From the NCBI GenBank assembly GCA_017991275.1, contig JAGNMH010000449.1, positions 1 through 5,317 on the forward strand: 5,317 nucleotides of DNA. The letters run 5' to 3'. Positions 1 to 5,317 of this stretch are shown piece by piece. Numbering within the stretch: position 1 is the stretch's first letter; each line of letters begins with the position of its first letter. A model generated the notes under the pieces. The model made no database searches, was not told the DNA's origin, and saw only the letters and a program-made list of their open reading frames with translations. This DNA is from Acidobacteriota bacterium (GTDB lineage: Bacteria; Acidobacteriota; Blastocatellia; RBC074). Made by a program: the position numbers and the translations under genes.

Positions 1-2
1 TT

Positions 3-1196
3 TTGGTTGCAGTAGAGATGGCGCTGGCGCTGGTCTTGTTGGTCGGCGCGGGCTTGATGATTCGCAGCTTGAGCGCGCTCTGGAATGTTAAGCCAGGCTT
101 TCGGCCCGACAATGTGTTGACCTTTGGCGTGAGCTTCCCGCCTGCGCTGAGAACAGCCAGCCCAGCGGCGGCACGCGCGAATCTGCGCGAACTCAGCGAC
201 AAACTCAATGCCATTCCCGGTGTTCAGGCCGCCTCTTTCACGACAGGCGCCGCGCCGTTGCAGAGCGAAGACGATCTGTATTTCTGGCTCGATGATAAGC
301 CTAAGCCCGCCAGCACCAGCGAAATGAATATGGCGCTGGTCTATCGGGTCGAGCCCAGCTATCTGACGGCGATGGGCATTCCGCTCAAACAAGGCCGCTT
401 TTTCACCAACCAAGATGATGAACGCTCGCAGCCCGTCGTGGTGATTGATGAGGTGCTGGCCCGCCAATACTTTCCGAACACAGACCCGCTCGGCAAGCGC
501 CTCAATCTGGGCGATGATCGCGGCCCGTTACAGATTATTGGAGTGGTCGGGCACGTGAAGCAATGGAGTCTCGACGCCTCGAATGACCAGCAGTCGCTCC
601 AAGCCCAACTTTACGAACCCGTGCGGCAATTGTCGGGCAGCCCTGGCAGGGTGGGCGTCGTGATGCGTGCCGCAGAGGGGACTGGCACGACTGGCACGGC
701 ACTGTTTGCGGCGATCCGCCGTGTTGTACAAAGCCAGCACAATCAGAATGTCATCTCTGGGCAACAGACGCTGAATGAGGTGATTGCCGATTCACTCGGT
801 CGCCAACGCTTCGCCATGATTTTGCTCAACGCCTTTGCCGTGGTGGCGTTGCTACTCGCTAGCATTGGTCTTTACGGCGTCATTTCCTATCTCGTCGGCC
901 AGCGCACGCATGAACTCGGCATCCGCCTTGCCCTGGGCGCGCAACGCCGTGACGTACTGCGGTTGGTCTTAAGCCACGGCATGAAGATGGCGCTCAGTGG
1001 TGTTGCGCTTGGACTGATCGCTGCGTTGGGCTTGACCCGGTTGCTGGCCCAGATGCTTTACGGTGTAAGCGCGACCGATCCGATGACTTTCGTTGTGATT
1101 ACGCTGTTGCTGACGCTGGTGGCGTTGTTGGCCTGCTTCGTGCCAGCGCGCCGGGCCACACAGGTTGATCCGTTGGTGGCCTTGCGCCACGAGTGA
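3..1196 (+). CDS. ADOP-family FtsX/MacB-like ABC transporter permease A, C-terminal half (5' partial)
   Basis: This is the second half-repeat of an inner-membrane permease. Reading starts inside a membrane segment (about residues 5-24 of the visible part), so the TTG at position 3 is not a start. Aligned with the next gene, visible residue 1 matches its residue 518, so about 517 residues lie upstream of the window. A periplasmic-type MacB_PCD domain follows (about 30-260), with the family-like M-G-I-P-L-x-x-G-R motif at 124-132. Three further membrane segments lie near 271-297, 326-346 and 361-380. The cytoplasmic loop R-T-H-E-L-G-I-R-L-A-L-G-A (301-313) is the FtsX-type loop that contacts the ATPase in related transporters. 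The tail P-A-R-R-A-T-x-x-D-P-x-x-A-L-R is typical. The last 108 residues match the next gene at 65 positions without gaps (about 60%). No Walker motifs are present. Substrate is unknown. Confidence 0.9.
   Translation: MVAVEMALALVLLVGAGLMIRSLSALWNVKPGFRPDNVLTFGVSFPPALRTASPAAARANLRELSDKLNAIPGVQAASFTTGAAPLQSEDDLYFWLDDKPKPASTSEMNMALVYRVEPSYLTAMGIPLKQGRFFTNQDDERSQPVVVIDEVLARQYFPNTDPLGKRLNLGDDRGPLQIIGVVGHVKQWSLDASNDQQSLQAQLYEPVRQLSGSPGRVGVVMRAAEGTGTTGTALFAAIRRVVQSQHNQNVISGQQTLNEVIADSLGRQRFAMILLNAFAVVALLLASIGLYGVISYLVGQRTHELGIRLALGAQRRDVLRLVLSHGMKMALSGVALGLIAALGLTRLLAQMLYGVSATDPMTFVVITLLLTLVALLACFVPARRATQVDPLVALRHE
680..697 (+). repeat. Perfect tandem 9-base direct repeat inside permease A
   Basis: GACTGGCAC occurs twice head to tail (680-688 and 689-697), with a further partial GGCAC just after. 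Because the unit is 9 bases, the frame is kept, and it yields a Gly/Thr-rich run (E-G-T-G-T-T-G-T-A) in the late part of the periplasmic domain. The interval from the G-R motif to the next membrane segment is 10 residues longer here than in permease B, consistent with local expansion. Confidence 0.6.
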
Positions 1197-1205
1197 TGGT
1201 GCATG
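1194..1205 (+). other. Gene A/B junction: TGA stop, 6-base gap, ATG start in the same frame
   Basis: The stop of permease A (1194-1196) is followed by TGGTGC and the ATG of permease B at 1203. Both genes lie in the same reading frame, separated by one stop codon and two sense codons. The 15 bases before the ATG contain only a weak GAG and no good Shine-Dalgarno. This suggests that ribosomes finishing gene A reinitiate on gene B. An out-of-frame ATG at 1196 overlaps the stop but leads only to a 61-codon shadow frame. Confidence 0.6.
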
Positions 1206-3938
1206 GAAACGGCATCGCGGCAAACTCGCTTCCGATTCTGGCTCTGGCTGATTGCGCTCATCGGCGTGATCGTGCCGCGCCATTTGCGCGCCGATTGGCG
1301 GCAAGAGTGGGAGGCCGAATTTCGCTGGCGCGAAGCGCAGCTCGCACAATGGGACAAGCTGGATTGGCGCAACAAACTTGATTTGTTGTGGCGTTCACTG
1401 GGCGCATTTGCCGATGCGCTGGCGCTGCAACCGCGAAGATTGGAGGATGAAATGTTTCAAGACCTGCGCTTCGGCATGCGAATGCTGCTCAAACACAAAG
1501 GCTTCACTTTTATTGCGGTGCTGACTCTGGCGTTGGGCATTGGCGCGAACACAGCGATTTTCAGCGTAGCCGATAAAGTGTTGTTGCGTTCGTTGCCAGT
1601 CAAAGAACCGCAACAATTGGCGCTGGTGGCGGGCGAAACTGTCAATCCGAAGTTCCTGAACAATATCTTTTCGTACCCGGATTATGTGGATTACCGCGAT
1701 CAGAACGAAGCCTTTAGCGGCTTGACTGCCTTTGCGTGGTTCAGTGCGCGACTGGGGGAAGGCGAAAGTTCTGACAAGCTCCAGCTTGAAGCGGTGTCAG
1801 GCAATTTTTTTGCTGTGCTGGGTGTGGCCGCTGCACAGGGGCGCGCGATTCAGGACGAAGACAATCGCAACGAAGACGCGCATCCGGTCGCGGTCATCAG
1901 CGATATTTGCTGGCAGCGTCGTTTTGGTGGTCGGCGTGATGTGGTTGGGCAGACGATGCGGTTGAACGGTGCGAACTATACGATCATTGGCATCGCGCCT
2001 GCGGAGTTCGCGGGGATGCGATTGGAGTCGCAGGTCGAAGCGTGGGTTCCGTTGATGATGCGACGCCAATTGACGGGCGCGACAATCACCGGGCGCAAGA
2101 GTGCCTGGTTGCGTTTATTGGGACGGCTGAAGCCCGGCATTCCGCTCGCGCAGGCGCAAATCAGTTTTGATCTGACCGCGCGTCGCATCTGGGAAGCCAA
2201 CACATCAGAGACCGACCGCAAACTACCATTCAATGAAAAGCGCATTTTGCTGGAACCGGGCGGACAAGGGATTTCTTCGTTGCGCCGTTCGTTGCCAGAA
2301 ACGCTCAAGCTGCTGTCGGGCGTAGTGGTCTTGTTGCTGGTGCTGGCTTGCGCGAACGTCGCCAACTTGTCTTTAGCTCGTGCGACGGGGCGGCGAAAAG
2401 AAATCGCAATTCGGCTGGCGCTCGGCGCGCATCGTTGGCAAATCGTGCGGCAATTGTTGATCGAAAGCGTTTTGCTCGCGGGCCTCGGCGCCGTTGTCGG
2501 CTTGTTGCTTGCGCCTTGGCTGTACCAATTGCTGTTTGCTTACATGCCGTACTTTGATCTGCAAGGCTCATCGTTACGAAACAGTCTGGACGCGCGAGTG
2601 CTGGCGTTTACGGCCTGCACCGCGTTGCTTTCCGGCATTCTGTTTGGGATGGTTCCGGCATGGCAGAGCGCGCGCGCCAATGTGGTTCCGGCGCTAAAAG
2701 ATGGCGAAGGCAATGCCGGGCAGCGCGAGCGACGCTGGAATTTGCGCAGCGGCCTTGTTGTTGCACAAGTCGCGTTGGCGTTGGTGATGTTGATTGGCGC
2801 GGGGTTGCTCGTCCGCAGCCTGCAACGTCAGTTTGCCATTGATCCCGGCTTTCGCGCCGAGAATCTGTTGATTGTCGGTTGTGATTTGCCGCGCGCGATG
2901 GCTGCTGCGAGTAATGATGAAGCGAGCAAACGTGCGGCGACTGAACGTGTCAATCAATACTTCGATCAACTTACCGAACAGGTGCAAGCCTTGCCCGGTG
3001 TCGAAACTGTTACGACCGCGAAGCTGACGCCGTTCGATGGCAACATCGGCAAAACCTCCGTCGTGATCGAAGGCTGGCAATCAAACCCCGGCGAAAATCT
3101 CGCGCTTGAATACAGCCAGGTCGGAGCGGGCTATCACGAATTGATGGAGATTCCGCTCGTGGCGGGACGTGGCTTCACCGAACGCGACGATGCCAATGCG
3201 CCCGGCGTTGTGATTGTGAATGAAACTTTGGCGCGCACCTACTTTCCGAATCAAAACCCGCTGGGGAAACGACTCAGTTTAGGCCTCAACAAACCCTGGC
3301 TGGAAATCGTCGGCGTCATGCGCGATTTCCGGCTTCACAGTCTGACCGAAACGCCCGTGCCGCATCTTGACCTGCCTGCGTTGCAACAGCCGTATGGTTC
3401 TTTCGCGCGGCTGCTGATTCGCGCCAAACTTGATCCGATGATGCTCTGGCCTGCGGTACGCAAAGAAGCGTTGGCGCTGAATGCACAAGTGACAGTCTCG
3501 CCGCCGACTACATTGGAAGACGAGATCAAAGGTTCGATTGCGGCGGCGCGGATGGCTTCGACGCTAACCAGTCTGTTTGGATTGACGGCGTTGTTGATGG
3601 CGGGCATAGGCTTGTACGGCGTGATGGCTTATACCGTCAGCCGCCGCACACGCGAAATCGGCATTCGTATGGCGCTCGGCGCAGAGCGGAATAAAGTGCT
3701 TGGCCTGATTCTCAAACAAGGTTTGTTGCTGACGGCAATTGGGATTGCTCTGGGATTGCTGGCCGCAATGGCGCTGACCCGTTTGGTTCAAACAATGCTT
3801 TATCAAGTCGGCACGACTGACCCACTGACATTCGGTTTGGTCGTCTTGCTGTTGGCAGGCGTGGCTCTGCTGGCTTGTTACATTCCTGCGCGCCGAGCCA
3901 CAAAAATTGATCCATTAACCGCACTGCGCCACGAATGA
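1203..3938 (+). CDS. ADOP-family duplicated orphan ABC transporter permease B (complete, 911 aa)
   Basis: This is a complete permease with two FtsX/MacB-like halves. Residues 1-83 form a prefix with a short Trp-rich hydrophobic stretch (about 12-25) and an R-A-D-W-R-Q-E-W-E-A-E motif (29-39). Half 1 has membrane segment 1 (about 101-121, with G-I-G-A-N-T), a periplasmic-type domain (about 130-360, with S-Y-P-D-Y at 157-161 and V-S-G-N-F-F at 198-203), then segments near 368-392, 418-440 and 465-485. Its coupling loop is R-R-K-E-I-A-I-R-L-A-L-G-A (397-409). Half 2 has segments near 519-540, 786-810, 836-858 and 875-895, a second periplasmic domain, and the loop R-T-R-E-I-G-I-R-M-A-L-G-A (815-827). 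The length suits ADOP proteins. There is no ATPase domain, so the partner must be encoded elsewhere. The start at 1203 lacks a clear Shine-Dalgarno but gives an N-terminus colinear with the downstream paralog; an alternative start is the ATG at 1452. Role and cargo are unknown. Confidence 0.93.
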   Translation: METASRQTRFRFWLWLIALIGVIVPRHLRADWRQEWEAEFRWREAQLAQWDKLDWRNKLDLLWRSLGAFADALALQPRRLEDEMFQDLRFGMRMLLKHKGFTFIAVLTLALGIGANTAIFSVADKVLLRSLPVKEPQQLALVAGETVNPKFLNNIFSYPDYVDYRDQNEAFSGLTAFAWFSARLGEGESSDKLQLEAVSGNFFAVLGVAAAQGRAIQDEDNRNEDAHPVAVISDICWQRRFGGRRDVVGQTMRLNGANYTIIGIAPAEFAGMRLESQVEAWVPLMMRRQLTGATITGRKSAWLRLLGRLKPGIPLAQAQISFDLTARRIWEANTSETDRKLPFNEKRILLEPGGQGISSLRRSLPETLKLLSGVVVLLLVLACANVANLSLARATGRRKEIAIRLALGAHRWQIVRQLLIESVLLAGLGAVVGLLLAPWLYQLLFAYMPYFDLQGSSLRNSLDARVLAFTACTALLSGILFGMVPAWQSARANVVPALKDGEGNAGQRERRWNLRSGLVVAQVALALVMLIGAGLLVRSLQRQFAIDPGFRAENLLIVGCDLPRAMAAASNDEASKRAATERVNQYFDQLTEQVQALPGVETVTTAKLTPFDGNIGKTSVVIEGWQSNPGENLALEYSQVGAGYHELMEIPLVAGRGFTERDDANAPGVVIVNETLARTYFPNQNPLGKRLSLGLNKPWLEIVGVMRDFRLHSLTETPVPHLDLPALQQPYGSFARLLIRAKLDPMMLWPAVRKEALALNAQVTVSPPTTLEDEIKGSIAAARMASTLTSLFGLTALLMAGIGLYGVMAYTVSRRTREIGIRMALGAERNKVLGLILKQGLLLTAIGIALGLLAAMALTRLVQTMLYQVGTTDPLTFGLVVLLLAGVALLACYIPARRATKIDPLTALRHE
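1227..1319 (+). repeat. Prefix-coding paralogous repeat, copy 1 (pairs with 3968-4060)
   Basis: These 93 bases encode residues 9-39 of permease B, covering the Trp-rich hydrophobic stretch and the R-A-D-W-R-Q-E-W motif. Aligned by eye without gaps to 3968-4060, they differ at 15 positions (about 84% identity), and 27 of 31 residues are the same. Many of the differences are silent third-position changes, so this is a duplicated gene segment under protein-level constraint rather than a mobile element. Confidence 0.75.
1442..1454 (+). promoter_or_regulatory. Internal Shine-Dalgarno-like GGAGG before the in-frame ATG at codon 84 of permease B
   Basis: GGAGG at 1442-1446 lies 5 bases before an in-frame ATG at 1452. 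It is far stronger than anything before the full-length start at 1203. A protein begun here would start M-F-Q-D-L-R-F-G, immediately before the first permease membrane segment, which is how ADOP proteins without a prefix typically begin. The same bases encode L-E-D-E, so the match could be a by-product of coding. Use as a start is inferred only. Confidence 0.4.
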
Positions 3939-3946
3939 AATTTATG
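3935..3946 (+). other. Gene B/C junction: ATGA overlap and a second in-frame ATG
   Basis: The stop of permease B (3936-3938) sits inside ATGA (3935-3938), and that ATG is in frame with permease C. A second in-frame ATG follows at 3944. The overlap is a classic arrangement for translational coupling. The alignment of N-termini with permease B favours 3944 as the homologous start. Neither ATG has a clear Shine-Dalgarno upstream. Confidence 0.6.
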
Positions 3947-5317
3947 GCTGATGCAATTCAAACAACACGCTTTCGATTCTGGCTTTGGCTGATTCACTTC
4001 ATCGGCTTGATTGTGCCGCGTGGATTGCGCGCCGATTGGCGGCAGGAGTGGGAAGCCGAGCTTCTGTACCGCGAGAGGATGTTGGCCGAATGGGATTTGC
4101 TGAACTGGCAAAACAAATTCGATCTGTTCTGGCGCAGCCTGGGAGCTTTCAAGGATGCGTTGTTGCTGCAACCTAAACGTTTGGAGGAAGAAATGATTCA
4201 AGATTTACGTTTCGGATGGCGAATGTTGCTGAAACAAAAAGGCTTTACGGCTGTGGCTGTGCTTTCATTGGCGCTGGGCATTGGCGCAAACACTGCGCTG
4301 TTCAGTTTGGTGGACACCGTGTTGATGAAAACCTTGCCGGTTGGCGAACCCGACCGCCTTGTGCTGTTTGAGTGGCAATCAGGAAAACCATTCCGCACGA
4401 ACGGAATGCGCGGCACATTCATCGGCGGCCCTCCAGGCACTCGCGGAGCGTCAATGTTCCGTTACGACACTTACCAAAAATTGCTTGAGGCTCAAACGAC
4501 TGCGACCGAAAGTCCGCTGTTACCGATTTTTGCCTACGCGCCGATTTACGAATTGACGGCCGTAGTTCAGGAACAAGCAGAGATCATTCGCGGTCAGGCT
4601 GTGTCCGGAAATTACTACTCCGGCTTGAACGTGCAGCCCATTTACGGACGCCCAATCACGGATTCTGACGACAAGATTTCCGCCTCGCCGGTTGTGGTGC
4701 TAAGTCATCATTACTGGCAGGAGCGTTTTGGTTCTGATCCCAATGTCATTGGTCAACAGCTCAAACTAAACAAAAATTCGTTTACGATCATCGGCGTGAC
4801 TCCGCCGGAGTTTGTGGGCGCGTTGCAAGTCAGCGAACGTCCGGAGGTGACAGTGCCAATCACTTTTGAACCCGCGCTGTTGGGCGAGCGAACAGCCATG
4901 GGCAAAGGCGATAAACCCGGTTATTGGTGGTTGCATATTATGGGGAGAATGAAGCCCGGCGCGACAATGGATCAGGCGCGTGAAAGTCTGGCTGGGACTT
5001 TTCAAGCTCACGCGCTGGAAATCATGCCTCCTCCGCGCAAAGAAGGTGAATCGGCGAAACTCGATCCCAAAGATTATCCACGCTTGCTCGCCCAATCCGG
5101 CAGCCGCGGAGCGATGGAAATCCGCAAACTATACTCAAAGACGATTTACGGATTGTTTGGAATCGTCGCCGCAGTCTTGTTGATCGCCTGCGCCAACGTA
5201 GCCAATTTGCTGCTGGCCAAAGCGGCTCTGCGCGGACCGGAAATCACTGTCAGATTGGCCGTCGGCGCAGGGCGTTGGCGATTGATTCGCCAACTGCTGA
5301 CCGAAAGCGTGTTGTTG
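3944..5317 (+). CDS. ADOP-family duplicated orphan ABC transporter permease C, N-terminal half (3' partial)
   Basis: The frame is open from 3944 to the last base (458 codons, no stop), so this gene is cut by the window edge. The prefix (residues 1-83) matches permease B at 59 of 83 positions and residues 84-121, which include membrane segment 1, at 31 of 38. The periplasmic-type domain (about 130-395) then diverges and is longer: the interval between G-I-G-A-N-T and V-S-G-N (220-223) is 22 residues longer than in permease B. Membrane segment 2 (about 402-424, with A-C-A-N-V-A-N) and the coupling loop follow. That loop reads L-R-G-P-E-I-T-V-R (429-437) where permease B has R-R-K-E. The sequence ends at the start of segment 3, and the remaining half-repeat must lie downstream. 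The start at 3944 is chosen because it makes the first ten residues colinear with permease B. An in-frame ATG at 3935 overlapping the previous stop would add three residues. Inner membrane location is inferred; cargo is unknown. Confidence 0.9.
   Translation, partial: MADAIQTTRFRFWLWLIHFIGLIVPRGLRADWRQEWEAELLYRERMLAEWDLLNWQNKFDLFWRSLGAFKDALLLQPKRLEEEMIQDLRFGWRMLLKQKGFTAVAVLSLALGIGANTALFSLVDTVLMKTLPVGEPDRLVLFEWQSGKPFRTNGMRGTFIGGPPGTRGASMFRYDTYQKLLEAQTTATESPLLPIFAYAPIYELTAVVQEQAEIIRGQAVSGNYYSGLNVQPIYGRPITDSDDKISASPVVVLSHHYWQERFGSDPNVIGQQLKLNKNSFTIIGVTPPEFVGALQVSERPEVTVPITFEPALLGERTAMGKGDKPGYWWLHIMGRMKPGATMDQARESLAGTFQAHALEIMPPPRKEGESAKLDPKDYPRLLAQSGSRGAMEIRKLYSKTIYGLFGIVAAVLLIACANVANLLLAKAALRGPEITVRLAVGAGRWRLIRQLLTESVLL
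3968..4060 (+). repeat. Prefix-coding paralogous repeat, copy 2 (pairs with 1227-1319)
   Basis: This is the second copy of the prefix-coding segment, residues 9-39 of permease C. The residue differences from copy 1 fall at positions 18, 19, 22 and 27. The copies lie 2741 bases apart, which is the gene-to-gene period of the tandem array. Recombination between such copies could add or remove a whole permease gene. Confidence 0.75.
4183..4195 (+). promoter_or_regulatory. Internal Shine-Dalgarno-like GGAGG before the in-frame ATG at codon 84 of permease C
   Basis: GGAGG at 4183-4187 stands 5 bases before an in-frame ATG at 4193, the same codon number and spacing as in permease B. Initiation here would give a protein starting M-I-Q-D-L-R-F-G without the prefix. 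The coding context is L-E-E-E, with GAG chosen for the first Glu in both genes. It may be a true secondary start, a remnant of a fusion of the prefix to an older permease start, or coincidence of codon choice. Confidence 0.4.

Noticed and set aside
3..20. TTG at position 3 as the start of a 397-residue protein
   Set aside because: The frame opens inside a membrane segment that aligns with residue 518 onward of the next gene, so this is the cut end of a longer gene and not a true start.
1194..1196. Stop of permease A as a frameshift or nonsense mutation splitting one giant gene
   Set aside because: The stop follows the conserved C-terminal A-L-R-H-E, also found at the end of permease B, and the next gene begins with its own conserved prefix. 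This is a normal gene end.
969..1375. Two long reverse-strand open frames over the end of permease A and the prefix of permease B
   Set aside because: They are antisense to conserved coding sequence and their products are low-complexity, rich in Gln, Arg, His and Ser. A similar shadow appears over the matching part of the B/C junction, as expected from shared codons.
1193..1381. Small + strand frame with overlapping GTG/ATG at the A/B junction
   Set aside because: It lies out of frame over the well-conserved prefix of permease B, and the product resembles no protein I recognise. It is a shadow of the real gene.
1203..3938. Assignment as MacB, LolC/E or FtsX proper
   Set aside because: MacB carries an ATPase domain, LolC/E and FtsX are single-unit permeases of about 300-420 residues, and this protein has two half-repeats, a prefix and no ATPase. 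Giving one of those symbols would mislead.
3939..3943. Promoter or terminator between permeases B and C
   Set aside because: Only five bases separate the genes, with no room for a promoter or hairpin outside coding sequence, and no convincing element was seen in the flanking codons.
4766..5095. Reverse-strand open frame of 109 codons
   Set aside because: It lies entirely opposite the periplasmic domain of permease C, has no recognisable motif and no ribosome binding site that I could support.

Overview
This window is wall-to-wall coding on the + strand: three tandem genes for large, internally duplicated FtsX/MacB-type permeases. The first lacks its 5' part, the second is complete (911 aa) and the third runs off the 3' edge. 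Tandem paralogs of this form, with two permease half-repeats in one chain and no ATP-binding cassette gene beside them, match the ADOP family (acidobacterial duplicated orphan permease). This points to an acidobacterium. The N-terminal prefix carrying an R-A-D-W-R-Q-E-W motif, as I remember such proteins, leans toward a Blastocatellia-like lineage. The phylum is fairly well supported by the architecture; the class is a guess.

Layout: 3-1196 encodes the C-terminal half of permease A. A 6-base gap follows. Positions 1203-3938 encode permease B, consisting of an 83-residue prefix, half-repeat 1 and half-repeat 2. A 5-base gap follows. Permease C runs from 3944 to the window end and contains the same prefix, the first membrane segment, a long periplasmic-type domain, the second membrane segment and the cytoplasmic coupling loop. 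No promoter, terminator, RNA gene, insertion sequence, CRISPR array or opposite-strand gene is supported. No stretch of 300 bases lacks a gene.

The three genes are probably one transcription unit: the gaps are 5-6 bases and neither junction has an obvious ribosome binding site, which suggests translational coupling. The proteins should sit in the inner membrane with large periplasmic domains and need an ATPase encoded elsewhere, if they use one. Substrate and role cannot be read from the sequence. The membrane segments, coupling loops and prefix are well conserved between the copies while the periplasmic domains differ, as expected of paralogs with different partners or cargo.

I do not see a clearly new system. 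The points most worth a second look are the conserved prefix of exactly 83 residues, the GGAGG plus in-frame ATG that follows it at codon 84 in both genes where it is visible, and the unusual coupling loop in permease C.
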